Notes: a model not told the origin generated them from the letters alone. A DNA stretch of 64,000 bases from Clostridium_AD frigoriphilum (GCF_036541405.1 NZ_JAZHFS010000010.1:117661-181660); one strand, 5' to 3'; positions 24,158 to 32,872 are shown, numbered from the stretch's first letter. Program-made: numbers and translations.

Positions 24158-25639
24158 ATGAAAAATTTACCACAATTAAAATTAGGAATTGTTGCAGTAA
24201 GCAGAGATTGCTTCCCAATGGAGTTATCTGAGAGCCGTAGAAAAGCAGTAGTAGAAAATTTCAAAAAATCTAACGTTGATATATTTGAATGTTTAACTAC
24301 TGTGGAAAATGAAACACATATGTTAAAAGCATTAAAAGAAGTTAAAGAAGCTGGTGTAAATGCCTTAGTAGTATACCTTGGAAATTTCGGTCCCGAAACT
24401 TCAGAAACCCTACTTGCAAAACAATTTGGTGGACCAGTAATGTTTGCTGCTGCTTCTGAGGAAAGTGGTGATAATTTAATGAATGGACGTGGAGATGCTT
24501 ATTGTGGAATGTTAAATGCAAGTTACAATTTAGCACTACGTAATATAAAGGCATTCATTCCTGAATATCCTGTTGGAACAGCTAGTGAAGTTGCTGATAT
24601 GATTTCAGAATTCGTACCTGTTGCTACTACATTACTAGGCCTCGACAATTTGAAAATAATATCTTTCGGGCCTCGTCCACAAGATTTTTTAGCATGTAAT
24701 GCACCAATAAAACAGCTATATAATCTAGGAGTTGAAATAGAAGAGAATTCAGAACTTGATTTATATGCAGCCTACAATGAACATGCAAATGATTCAAGAA
24801 TTCCAGAAGTAATAGCTAGTATGGAAAAAGAATTAGGTAAAGGTAATAAAATGCCTGGTATACTGCCAAAGCTTGCACAATATGAAATAACACTACTTGA
24901 TTGGATGGAGGAGCATAAAGGTTCAAGAAAATTTGTTGTTTTTGCAAATAAATGCTGGCCATCATTCCAAACACAATTTGGATTTGTACCTTGTTATGTA
25001 AATAGTAGGTTAACTGCAATGGGAGTCCCTGTGTCATGTGAAGTTGATATTTATGGTGCATTAAGTGAATATATAGGAACCTGCATAAGCCAAGATGTTG
25101 TAACATTACTAGATATTAATAATACAGTACCAAATGATATGTATGAATCAGAAATTAAAGATAAATTTGATTATACATTAAAGGATACATTTATGGGATT
25201 CCACTGTGGTAACACAGCAGCTTGTAAATTAACAAGTGGTACTATGAAATTCCAAAAAATTATGGCAAGATCCCTTGAACCTAATGTAGAACCAAACATA
25301 ACTCGTGGAACACTTGAAGGAGATATTATTCCAGGCGAAATAACTTTCTTCCGTTTACAAAGCAATGCAGAATCAGAATTAACAGCATATGTAGCAGAGG
25401 GTGAAGTATTACCAGTTTCAACTCGATCATTTGGATCTATTGGTGTTTTTGCAATTCCTGAGATGGCAAGATTCTATCGTAATGTGTTAATCGAAAAGAG
25501 ATATCCACATCATGGTGCAGTTGCATTTGGCCATTATGGAAAAGCAATGTACAATTTGTTTAGATACTTAGGCGTTAAAGAATTATCATTTAATCAACCA
25601 AAAGGAATGCTTTACAAATCAGAGAATCCATTCAAATAA
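24158..25639 (+). CDS. L-fucose/L-arabinose isomerase-family protein
   Basis: 493 residues. The fold of the FucI/AraA group is suggested by KLGIVAVSRDCFPMELSESR, LVVYLGNFGPETSETLLAKQ, KIISFGPRPQDFLACNAPIK, FANKCWPSFQTQFGFVPCYV, CEVDIYGALSEYI and FHCGNTAACKL, the last being the C-terminal metal-site segment. Conserved Glu and Asp of the Mn site are probably E (VPVSCEVD) and D/H of FHCGN. Sugar substrate not predictable; no kinase, aldolase or sugar transporter is adjacent. RBS CGGAGG is 7-8 bases before the ATG. Confidence 0.75.
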   Translation: MKNLPQLKLGIVAVSRDCFPMELSESRRKAVVENFKKSNVDIFECLTTVENETHMLKALKEVKEAGVNALVVYLGNFGPETSETLLAKQFGGPVMFAAASEESGDNLMNGRGDAYCGMLNASYNLALRNIKAFIPEYPVGTASEVADMISEFVPVATTLLGLDNLKIISFGPRPQDFLACNAPIKQLYNLGVEIEENSELDLYAAYNEHANDSRIPEVIASMEKELGKGNKMPGILPKLAQYEITLLDWMEEHKGSRKFVVFANKCWPSFQTQFGFVPCYVNSRLTAMGVPVSCEVDIYGALSEYIGTCISQDVVTLLDINNTVPNDMYESEIKDKFDYTLKDTFMGFHCGNTAACKLTSGTMKFQKIMARSLEPNVEPNITRGTLEGDIIPGEITFFRLQSNAESELTAYVAEGEVLPVSTRSFGSIGVFAIPEMARFYRNVLIEKRYPHHGAVAFGHYGKAMYNLFRYLGVKELSFNQPKGMLYKSENPFK

Positions 25640-25679
25640 AAAAAGCTTGAACATTATAACCTGTTAATAACAACTTATA

Positions 25680-25716
25680 CAAATGGCTGTAGATAATTTA
25701 TCTACAGCCATTTTAA
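25680..25716. terminator. Bidirectional terminator between isomerase and gabT
   Basis: AAATGGCTGTAGATAA pairs with TTATCTACAGCCATTT, with A and T flanks on both sides. It ends both the plus-strand isomerase pair and the minus-strand 4-hydroxybutyrate dehydrogenase-permease-gabT operon. Confidence 0.9.
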
Positions 25717-25739
25717 AATCCAAATAATAATTATTAATT

Positions 25740-27104
25740 TTATGCTTTAGTGCTTACCTTTGAAATTGCATTTTCAAGTATATCGAGTCCTGCATTTAAT
25801 TGTTCATCCGTAATACATAAAGGCATTAAGCAACGAAGGGTGTTTCCTCTAACGCCACAATTTAATATGACTAAGCCATTATCATTGCAATTTTTAATTA
25901 TTGCTTTTACTTCTTTTGAAGCTGGTTCTTTTGTTACTCTATCAGTAACAAACTCAACACCCATCATTGCCCCAAGGCCTCGAACATCTCCAATAATTTT
26001 ATATTTTTCTTTCATTTTATTAAATCTATCCATAGCTATTTCTGCAATATGGTTTGATTTAGCAGCATAATTATCTCTTTCCATAATTTCAATAACTTTC
26101 AAAGCTGAAACACATGCTATTGGGTTTCCAGCATAAGTCCCACCAATTCCACCAGCTTGAGAAGCATCCATAATTTCAGCTCTACCTGTTACTGCACTGA
26201 TTGGCATTCCAGCTCCAAGTGATTTTGCAGAAGTTATTATGTCAGCATATAATCCATTGTCTGCCCAGTATTCACTAGCAAACATTCTACCAGTTCTGCA
26301 GTATCCTGATTGTACTTCGTCACATACTAATAATATACCATTCTCATCACATATACGTCTTAGCTCTCTTACATATTCCATAGGTGTTGGAAGAAATCCA
26401 CCCTCGCCTTGAAGCGGCTCAATAACTACTGCTGCAACGTCTTCTACATTTATTTTTTCTAAGAAAAAATTCTTTAATTTTTCAATGTAGTACTTCATTG
26501 CATCTTCCTTAGGTATTCCAGCTGGACGACGATAAATATAAGGAAATTCTGCTTGATGAACTCCTGGAGCAAAAGGTCCAAAGCCAAGTTTATATGGTTT
26601 TATTGTACTTGTCATTGCCATAGTTAAACTTGTTCTTCCATGAAACCCACCTGTAAATGTAACTATTTCTGTTCTTTTTGTATATTTACGGGCAATTTTC
26701 ACAGCATTTTCAAGAGCTTCAGATCCACTATTTACGAACATTGTTTTTTTCTTGAAATTCCCCGGAATAATACTATTTAACTTTTCAGCTAAACGTACAT
26801 AAGATTCATACTGTACTACATTTATACTTGAATGAAAAAATTTTGAAACTTGTTCTTTTACAACTTCAATAACTTCTGGATTAGAATATCCTATATTTAA
26901 AACCCCAATTCCACCAACAAAATCCAACATGATATTTCCATCTACATCTTCAAACATTGCACCTTCTCCTCTTTCAATAAAAGTAGGTACTCCGGATGAT
27001 ACTCCAACTGGAACATTTTCTTGTCTAAGTTTTATTAATTCCTTTGCTTTTGGTCCCGGTATTGTTGTTATTATTTTAGGTAAACTAGTTCTTAATTCGG
27101 TCAT
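25740..27104 (-). CDS. gabT: 4-aminobutyrate aminotransferase
   Basis: 454 residues, class III (fold type I) aminotransferase. GGIGVLNIGYSNPEVIEVVK, NSGSEALENAVKIARKYTKR, TGGFHGRTSLTMAMTS, EPLQGEGGF, LVCDEVQSGYCRTGRMFASE and the PLP lysine in ITSAKSLGAGMPISAV. Transfers the amino group of GABA to 2-oxoglutarate, giving succinate semialdehyde, which the nearby 4-hydroxybutyrate dehydrogenase reduces. Last gene of the sigma-54 operon; 115 bases separate it from the permease, with a strong GAGGAGG site. A weak hairpin (GGAACACAAAGTGTT) lies in that gap. Confidence 0.9.
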   Translation of the reverse strand: MTELRTSLPKIITTIPGPKAKELIKLRQENVPVGVSSGVPTFIERGEGAMFEDVDGNIMLDFVGGIGVLNIGYSNPEVIEVVKEQVSKFFHSSINVVQYESYVRLAEKLNSIIPGNFKKKTMFVNSGSEALENAVKIARKYTKRTEIVTFTGGFHGRTSLTMAMTSTIKPYKLGFGPFAPGVHQAEFPYIYRRPAGIPKEDAMKYYIEKLKNFFLEKINVEDVAAVVIEPLQGEGGFLPTPMEYVRELRRICDENGILLVCDEVQSGYCRTGRMFASEYWADNGLYADIITSAKSLGAGMPISAVTGRAEIMDASQAGGIGGTYAGNPIACVSALKVIEIMERDNYAAKSNHIAEIAMDRFNKMKEKYKIIGDVRGLGAMMGVEFVTDRVTKEPASKEVKAIIKNCNDNGLVILNCGVRGNTLRCLMPLCITDEQLNAGLDILENAISKVSTKA

Positions 27105-27219
27105 AATAAATTCCTCCTCGATTATATTAATAATCTAATATTTGTATTTCTAACTTTATATATAGTTTTTCATTAACAACTTCATTGTGTAAACACTTTG
27201 TGTTCCATTATTTAAATAA

Positions 27220-28608
27220 CTATTGTTCTATTTTTATTTTACTTTCTACATTAGTCGTTATTATATCATTGCTGCCAGCTGCCATCTCTGGTGGGCTTAC
27301 TTTAAACCCTTTAGTAAGAAATATTAAATAGATAAAACCGCATGTGGCCCAGATGCATCCTAAAGTCAAAGCAGCTTTGTCTAAGTTCGTAAGAAGCAAA
27401 AAACAAAAACTTGCACCAATCATTGGAAAAATCAAAAACAGAATAGTATCTTTAAATGACCGTCTCTTTTCCTTGATGAAATAATGGACAATCACTGAAA
27501 TATTCACAAATGCAAATGCCGTGAAAGCTCCAAAGTTAATAAAGGATGTAGATGTGGCAACAGTAAGTTTAAGAGCAAGCAATGCAATCACTCCTGTGAT
27601 GATGATATTATTAATTGGAGTATTAAATTTGTTGCTCAGTACTCCAAATATTTTTTTAGGTAATACGTTATCCCTCCCCATTGCATACATAAGTCGGGCA
27701 CCACTTGCTTGGGCTGAAATACCCGAGGCAAACTGCGCGATAATCATGCCGATTAGGAAAATGGTACCGAATATAGGTGGTGCAACTTGTTTAGCAATCT
27801 CAAATGCAGCATTACCTGCATCTTTATAAACATAACCTGGGTGAGCCATATGGGTAGTATAAGTTGCCACTATGAAAATCAACCCACCAATCACTGTTGT
27901 AAGTATGATAGCACGTGGAATATTTTTTAATGGATCCACTGCTTCCTCAACGAAAGTAGAAACGGCGTCAAATCCAAGAAATGAATAACAAGCAATAGAT
28001 GCACCGGCCATCACAAAGCCAAACGGAACATGTTTGTTGTAAAAAGGACTTATCGATAACATAGTTCCTGTACCAATACCATGCATAACAGCTTTAACGC
28101 TAAAAGCAATAAAAGCGCCAATTACTAGAAGTTGCAGTAATACCATGACAACATTGACTTGTGCGCCAATCTTGATACCGATGATGTTGATTGAGGTAGT
28201 GACGAAAATAAATCCTAAAACAAACGCCCATGATGGAATACTTGGGAAAGCAGCGTTAAAATAAGAAGCACCAATTAGCCAGATTGCCATTGGGATGAAG
28301 ACATAATCAAGCATAACTGCCCACCCTACCATGAATCCCAGATGCGGGCTAATTGCTTTTCCAGTATATGTATAAGCTGATCCCGCTACAGGAAAGGCCT
28401 TTACCATATGGCAATAACTGAGAGCGGTAAAAAACATAGCCACTAAGGATGCAAGATAAGCTCCTGCTTCGACGCCATGAGTTGTTTCAGAAATAACACC
28501 ATATATTCCATATACAATCATTGGCGCCAAATATGCCAGCCCAAATAAAGTTAAGTGATGTAATTTTAAAGTACGTTTAAATACCTGCTGACCACCTTGA
28601 TTTTCCAT
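27220..28608 (-). CDS. APC-family amino acid permease, probable GABA importer
   Basis: 462 residues, about 12 membrane segments (for example GLAYLAPMIVYGIYGVISET and GWAVMLDYVFIPMAIWLIGA), with the APC superfamily motif SFLGFDAVSTFVEEAVDPLK and a cytosolic C-terminal tail. Position between 4-hydroxybutyrate dehydrogenase and gabT implies uptake of GABA or a related amino acid. The base composition is clearly higher in G+C than the flanking genes (29 of 60 bases in 27721-27780 against 19 of 60 in 26701-26760), so it may be a recent acquisition. Start preceded by TAGGAGG. Confidence 0.8.
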   Translation of the reverse strand: MENQGGQQVFKRTLKLHHLTLFGLAYLAPMIVYGIYGVISETTHGVEAGAYLASLVAMFFTALSYCHMVKAFPVAGSAYTYTGKAISPHLGFMVGWAVMLDYVFIPMAIWLIGASYFNAAFPSIPSWAFVLGFIFVTTSINIIGIKIGAQVNVVMVLLQLLVIGAFIAFSVKAVMHGIGTGTMLSISPFYNKHVPFGFVMAGASIACYSFLGFDAVSTFVEEAVDPLKNIPRAIILTTVIGGLIFIVATYTTHMAHPGYVYKDAGNAAFEIAKQVAPPIFGTIFLIGMIIAQFASGISAQASGARLMYAMGRDNVLPKKIFGVLSNKFNTPINNIIITGVIALLALKLTVATSTSFINFGAFTAFAFVNISVIVHYFIKEKRRSFKDTILFLIFPMIGASFCFLLLTNLDKAALTLGCIWATCGFIYLIFLTKGFKVSPPEMAAGSNDIITTNVESKIKIEQ

Positions 28609-28636
28609 TGAAATCTACCTCCTAAAAATATGTTTC

Positions 28637-29755
28637 CTAATATAAATTTGTATATATCTCAATCATTTCTTCTCTTGATAATGCTACATAATTATTTACT
28701 AACAATCTTTGTTGCGACTCTATAACGCTATCAGTAAACAATTCTATTTCTTCTTTCTTCATTCCAAATTCTTTTAATGGCTTTTTCATCAATAATTTAT
28801 TTAACACATTTTCAATTTCTTTATAAACATCCTCACCATGACTAAGACCTAATACATCTGCCAAAAGAGTATTTATTTCCTTTATCTTTCCATTTGGATT
28901 CTTTTTACTGTACATTTTAAAAACTTCAGTAAATAGTTCATAGTTTGCCTCTCCGTGTGCTACATGATAAACTCCACCTAATGGATAAGACATAGCATGA
29001 ACTGCTCCAACTCCAGCATTTGCAAAAGCAATTCCAGCATAGTTACTGGCGGTTGAAAATTCCTTTAATAGATTCTGACGATGATCCTCACCTTTTTCTA
29101 TAATTTCCATGTAACCCTTCATAATCATTTCTATAGCTTTAACTGAAAATATCTCTGTGTATACACTAGCCTTAGGAGATACAAAAGATTCAATAGCATG
29201 AATTAATGCATCTATGGAGCTAGCAACAAAAAATTTAAAAGGCAATCCCTTAATTAACTCTGGAATAAGCACTGCTTGGTTTGCAAATAACTCATCAGTC
29301 GCAAGTCCCATTTTTGTATGTTTTGATTTTATTTCTGCAATTGAGATATTAGTTACTTCGCTCCCAGTTCCGCAAGTCGTAGGGATAATTATTAATTCCT
29401 TATCCCTTATAAAAGGTACTTTTTTCTCGAACAAATCAAGACAATTTTTTACATCCTTAAAAACCATTAATTTAGAAATATCTATAACAGTTCCGCCCCC
29501 TATACCAACAATTCTTTTGATGTTTTTATTAGGCATCGCTGCAATAATGTTGTTAATCATCTCGTCAGAAGGTTCACCAACACCATATTTTTCTTGAAAA
29601 ATAAAGTCTGCTTTTAAATTCAAATATTTCATAAATGGTTCATAAATAAATTCTTGAGTTAATACTAAGTCACCTTCACCAATTTTAAACTCATCTGCAA
29701 AATCTTTAAAATTATTAAAACTATGAATCTGAGGTACTAATTGAAAGTTTTTCAT
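28637..29755 (-). CDS. 4-hydroxybutyrate dehydrogenase (iron-containing ADH family)
   Basis: 372 residues, group III alcohol dehydrogenase. Nucleotide-binding region IKRIVGIGGGTVIDISKLM and PTTCGTGSEVTNISIAE; iron ligands expected from SSIDALIHAIESFVSP, GAVHAMSYPLGGVYHVAHGE. Length and motifs agree with 4HbD/AbfH of C. kluyveri and C. aminobutyricum, which interconvert succinate semialdehyde and 4-hydroxybutyrate with NADH. First gene of the sigma-54 operon 4hbD-permease-gabT. RBS AAAGGTAGG precedes the ATG. Confidence 0.88.
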   Translation of the reverse strand: MKNFQLVPQIHSFNNFKDFADEFKIGEGDLVLTQEFIYEPFMKYLNLKADFIFQEKYGVGEPSDEMINNIIAAMPNKNIKRIVGIGGGTVIDISKLMVFKDVKNCLDLFEKKVPFIRDKELIIIPTTCGTGSEVTNISIAEIKSKHTKMGLATDELFANQAVLIPELIKGLPFKFFVASSIDALIHAIESFVSPKASVYTEIFSVKAIEMIMKGYMEIIEKGEDHRQNLLKEFSTASNYAGIAFANAGVGAVHAMSYPLGGVYHVAHGEANYELFTEVFKMYSKKNPNGKIKEINTLLADVLGLSHGEDVYKEIENVLNKLLMKKPLKEFGMKKEEIELFTDSVIESQQRLLVNNYVALSREEMIEIYTNLY

Positions 29756-29876
29756 AACATCCTACCTTTCTTTTCTTCATATTTGTTCTGATTGAAATTC
29801 TTATCATTTCTGCCAGTAGTAATTGTTGAACCTTCATCTAACAAAGTTACATTTTCAGAAATATACTTACATATGT

Positions 29877-29893
29877 AGCAATACTTATGCCAA
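29877..29893 (-). promoter_or_regulatory. Sigma-54 (-24/-12) promoter of the 4hbD-permease-gabT operon
   Basis: Minus strand TTGGCATAAGTATTGCT: the invariant GG (29891-29890) and GC (29879-29878) are separated by exactly 10 bases and the flanks match TTGGCAC-N5-TTGCT except one base. It lies about 125 bases before the dehydrogenase start. Confidence 0.88.
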
Positions 29894-30009
29894 AGTTAAA
29901 ATAAAATAATATTTTCTGAAATTATTGACTCGTTAGCACTTTTTACGTTTCTTTTAATTAAATATTCTGAATATTATATGCATGTAAATTTCACAAAAAA
30001 AATAATATA

Positions 30010-30027
30010 TGTGTCATAAAAGAAACA
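30010..30027. promoter_or_regulatory. Candidate activator site A1 (TGTGTC-N6-GAAACA)
   Basis: An imperfect 18-bp inverted repeat 117 bases upstream of the sigma-54 promoter at 29877. Equivalent in sequence and spacing to the site at 34527-34544. Confidence 0.6.
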
Positions 30028-30113
30028 AATCTTGACAATTTAAATTAGCGAATCACTTAAACCCTTGCACTATATAAGTGTTACACCCTATATTTATTGT
30101 TGTTGCATATCTG

Positions 30114-30141
30114 GAACGTGTTTCATTTTTGAAACATGTTC
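30114..30141. promoter_or_regulatory. Candidate activator site A2 (TGTTTC-N6-GAAACA core)
   Basis: Core TGTTTCATTTTTGAAACA at 30119-30136, extended by GAAC and GTTC to a 28-bp inverted repeat with one mismatch. About 226 bases upstream of the -24 element, a normal distance for a sigma-54 enhancer. Counterpart at 34635-34652. The surrounding gap (29756-30358) otherwise holds only the promoter, site A1 and a terminator. Confidence 0.65.
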
Positions 30142-30236
30142 TTAAAAATACTTTTTATGGTGTATGAATAACGTCATTAATTTAAATATTCATAATATCA
30201 TTATTATATTTTAATTAAAGTCTGTTAAATTAAAAT

Positions 30237-30275
30237 TAAAAAAATGACTCATGCTTGTGCATTGGTCATTTTTTC
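30237..30275 (-). terminator. Terminator of the dehydratase operon
   Basis: AAAAAATGACTCATGC and GCATTGGTCATTTTTT form a stem (GAC/GTC plus A-T ends, with inner pairing). It lies about 85 bases beyond the last gene of the operon starting at the abfD promoter. Confidence 0.65.
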
Positions 30276-30358
30276 AGGTGTAAATTGCACTAATTTAAAG
30301 TTATCCATTCATTAATTTGTTTATAATATACTTTTATTCCGATAATTGCGATTTATCT

Positions 30359-30802
30359 TCAAATATATATGTGTCCATTTATTGAATCCATTGATTTTCT
30401 ACCATGTTTATATCTATCACATACAACAACTTGCATTGCTGCCCAAAGCGGCCCACACATTGTTAAATCAGGTCCGGTTATTGACATTATCATATTACGT
30501 AATCCAAATATCATGTGAGATCTATTAGGGTTATAATCTATTAATTCATCTGGCCTTGATGGTGCTGCATCTTCTAGAAATGCTTGTGCCTGAATCATCT
30601 CACCAAATAGTATGATATAGGCTGAAAAAACCATTGGAAGAGCTTTTATAAACATAATAGCCGGCGGAAAACCTATTGACCAGAACGTCCATTTACTCCA
30701 GAGTTCTCCAAATGCTGATTGTGAAAATCCCCATTGAATATGTGGCCATAAAGTTCCGCCTACAATAGGTCCACCTTTACCATCTTCTCTTTTTAAACTT
30801 AT
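30359..30802 (-). CDS. Short membrane protein of unknown family; start codon appears to be ATA
   Basis: Reading back from the first internal Met, the frame stays open with convincing protein (LKREDGKGGPIVGGTLWPHI, then GELWSKWTFWSIGFPPAIMF) up to an ATA at 30802, which sits 7 bases after GGGGGGG; there is no ATG, GTG or TTG in a usable place. The product would be 147 residues with one or two hydrophobic stretches (FPPAIMFIKALPMVFSAYII; PLWAAMQVVV). The ATA may be a rare start or an ATG destroyed by one mutation. Alternatively the 98-residue part from the inner Met (30655) is made. It is the last gene of the dehydratase operon, 100 bases after the CoA-transferase. Family not recognised; a transport-related role would fit the place. 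Confidence 0.5.
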   Translation of the reverse strand: MSLKREDGKGGPIVGGTLWPHIQWGFSQSAFGELWSKWTFWSIGFPPAIMFIKALPMVFSAYIILFGEMIQAQAFLEDAAPSRPDELIDYNPNRSHMIFGLRNMIMSITGPDLTMCGPLWAAMQVVVCDRYKHGRKSMDSINGHIYI

Positions 30803-30901
30803 ATTATTTCCCCCCCTAAATTCGATTTAAAATTTAATTTAAAACTTATTTTCAAGTTGAACTTAATTTATTAGCTTATCTTTATTATTTCATTGTATAC
30901 T

Positions 30902-32200
30902 TTAGAATTTAGCATTGAATCTTTTTTCCCATTCTTTAATGAGTGAAGGTCTAAAGTTTGGATGAGAAATATTGATTAATGCTCTACCTCTATTTTTTAG
31001 ATTCTTGCCCTTAAGCTTTGCTATTCCATATTCTGTTACTATATAATTCACATCATTCCTACCAGTGGTAACTGCTGACCCCTCGTCTAAGAATGGTACA
31101 ATTTTAGAGATTTTCCCTCTAGCTGCTGTAGATGACATAGCCATAATAGATTTACCATCGGGACACATATTTGAACCTCGTACAAAATCCACCTGACCGC
31201 CAACACCACTTATCTGTTTTAAACCAATACTTTCTGAAGCTACTTGACCCATTAAATCCACTTGCACACAAGAATTTATTGATATCATTTTTGTATTTTT
31301 CATAATAACAATAGGGTCATTTACATAATCTACAGGATACATTTCAACCATTGGATTATTATTAACAAAATCATATAGTCTTTGAGTTCCCATCAAAAAT
31401 GTAACAATAATTTTTCCACTATGAATAGTTTTAGATTTACCAGTAATTACACCTGCTTCAACTAATTCCACAACTCCATCTGAAATCATCTCTGAATGAA
31501 TACCAAGATTCTTCTTTTGTTTTAAAAATAACAATACTGCATCTGGTATAGCACCTATTCCAAGTTGAAGTGTAGATCCATCCTCAACTAAAGATGCGCA
31601 ATGTTCACCAATAGCTTTCTCGATATCTCCTATTTTAGGAGGATTTAGCTCAATTACTTGATGATCAAATTCTACAATGTAATCTATATTAGAAACGTGT
31701 ATAAAGCAATCACCCATTGTTCTTGGCATTTTATTGTTTACTTCTGCAATTACTAGTTTTGCACATTCTGCTGCTGGCTTTGTATAATCATTAGATACAC
31801 CATAACTACAAAAACCGTGTTCATCGGGCGACGTTACTTGAATAAGTGCTACATCTATTGGTAACTCTTCTTTAAAAAGACTCGGAACTTCGCTGAAATA
31901 GCAAGGTGTAAAATCTGCTCTTCCTGAACTTACTGCCTCCCTTGTACTTCCGCCTACAAATAGTGAGTTATGCCTAAAATGGCTTTCCATACCTGGTTGT
32001 GCGTATTCACTTTTACTCATCGCTACCATGTGAACGATTTCAACATTTTCATAATCATTACAGTTTGCTACCATAGCATCTATAACTGCAGTTGGTTCAC
32101 CAACTGCATGGCCTATTACTACCCTGTCGCCAGACTTTATTTTCACTGCTGCTTGCTTTGCAGTAATAATTTTTGATTTGTAAATTTTTTCTAAATTCAT
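30902..32200 (-). CDS. abfT: 4-hydroxybutyrate CoA-transferase, copy 2 (operon copy)
   Basis: 432 residues from the ATG at 32200 (GGGGGAG 8 bases before). Same family and nearly the same motifs as copy 1: GHAVGEPTAVIDAM, STREAVSSGRADFTP, HSEMISDGVVELVEAGVITG, VTEYGIAKLKGKNLKNRG. It forms 4-hydroxybutyryl-CoA, the substrate of AbfD encoded in the same operon. Its ATG overlaps the TGA of the preceding gene (ATGA), so translation is coupled. This is the copy I would assign to GABA fermentation. Confidence 0.9.
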   Translation of the reverse strand: MNLEKIYKSKIITAKQAAVKIKSGDRVVIGHAVGEPTAVIDAMVANCNDYENVEIVHMVAMSKSEYAQPGMESHFRHNSLFVGGSTREAVSSGRADFTPCYFSEVPSLFKEELPIDVALIQVTSPDEHGFCSYGVSNDYTKPAAECAKLVIAEVNNKMPRTMGDCFIHVSNIDYIVEFDHQVIELNPPKIGDIEKAIGEHCASLVEDGSTLQLGIGAIPDAVLLFLKQKKNLGIHSEMISDGVVELVEAGVITGKSKTIHSGKIIVTFLMGTQRLYDFVNNNPMVEMYPVDYVNDPIVIMKNTKMISINSCVQVDLMGQVASESIGLKQISGVGGQVDFVRGSNMCPDGKSIMAMSSTAARGKISKIVPFLDEGSAVTTGRNDVNYIVTEYGIAKLKGKNLKNRGRALINISHPNFRPSLIKEWEKRFNAKF

Positions 32201-32490
32201 ATGTCCCACTCCCCCCTAGACAAAACATTTATTTTATCTATAACCTTCAATAACTTACTATCGTCGTTTCCACTAGTTATACATATTTTTTCGTATTTAA
32301 CTTCAATATTCTTATGACTCGCACAAGCACGACTACATCCGCATAAAATAATCACTATGTCGTAAAAAATTCCTTGTTTTATCGTTTCAATATTATGACT
32401 TATACCAATCTTTTTCTTTATTCTTAGTACAACATCTATTCTCTCATAGGTTGGATTACATCCTCCACAATATTTAATTCCAATTTTCAT
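32197..32490 (-). CDS. 97-residue protein with CGGCNP motif
   Basis: Starts MKIGIKYCGGCNPTYERIDV and later has DIVIILCGCSRACASHKNIE. The CGGCNPxYxR N-terminal motif defines a small family of unknown function in amino-acid-fermenting anaerobes; the two Cys clusters could bind an iron-sulfur cluster or pass sulfur. It lies between the NifU-like gene (TAATG overlap) and abfT (ATGA overlap), so it is made together with them. A part in building or protecting the [4Fe-4S] cluster of AbfD is an inference from this position. Confidence 0.65.
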   Translation of the reverse strand: MKIGIKYCGGCNPTYERIDVVLRIKKKIGISHNIETIKQGIFYDIVIILCGCSRACASHKNIEVKYEKICITSGNDDSKLLKVIDKINVLSRGEWDI

Positions 32491-32813
32491 TATTTCCCTC
32501 TATTGCGTTCATTTAGAAATTTCCTTGCCTGATTTAATAGCTCTTCACTTACCTCATTTCTTAAAATTACCTTTTTAATACATGGTATATTTTTTTTAAG
32601 TGCAACTTCAACTACGTCCTCAACTGTATATTTTGCAGAAAGACATCCTTTGCATTGCCCCATAAGCTTAACTTCAACTATCCCATCATTGTAACTAATA
32701 AGTTCGATATTTCCATAATGCTCTGCTAACTTGGGTCTAACATTAAACTCAAGAATTTTTTCAATCTCTGAATACATAACTTCATTAGCGCCCACTTTGT
32801 CTTTAGAAACCAT
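32490..32813 (-). CDS. NifU C-terminal-domain-like protein
   Basis: 107 residues from the ATG at 32813 (GGAGTG 7 bases upstream; the longer frame would begin inside the terminator hairpin). NFU-type domain: VRPKLAEHYGNIELISYNDG, then VEVKLMGQCKGCLSAKYTVE with the CxxC that binds an Fe-S cluster, and EVALKKNIPCIKKVIL. NFU proteins carry and deliver [4Fe-4S] clusters. It directly follows abfD, whose product needs a [4Fe-4S] cluster, so a dedicated cluster carrier is plausible. Confidence 0.8.
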   Translation of the reverse strand: MVSKDKVGANEVMYSEIEKILEFNVRPKLAEHYGNIELISYNDGIVEVKLMGQCKGCLSAKYTVEDVVEVALKKNIPCIKKVILRNEVSEELLNQARKFLNERNRGK

Positions 32814-32831
32814 TGCGTCACTCCATTCTTT

Positions 32832-32862
32832 AAAAATATGTGCGAGAGTTCCTCCCACACAT
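32832..32862 (-). terminator. Partial terminator or attenuator between abfD and the NifU-like gene
   Basis: Minus strand ATGTGTGGGAG, loop GAA, CTCTCGCACAT (11-bp stem with two G-U or mismatch positions), then ATTTTT. It begins 11 bases after the abfD stop. Because the downstream genes have no promoter I can see, it probably reduces rather than stops transcription, giving more dehydratase than accessory protein. Confidence 0.6.
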
Positions 32863-32872
32863 GTTTATAAAT

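Noticed and set aside
30359..30655. 98-residue gene starting at the inner Met
   Set aside because: No ribosome site before that ATG, and coding-quality sequence continues upstream to 30802; the longer form is preferred.
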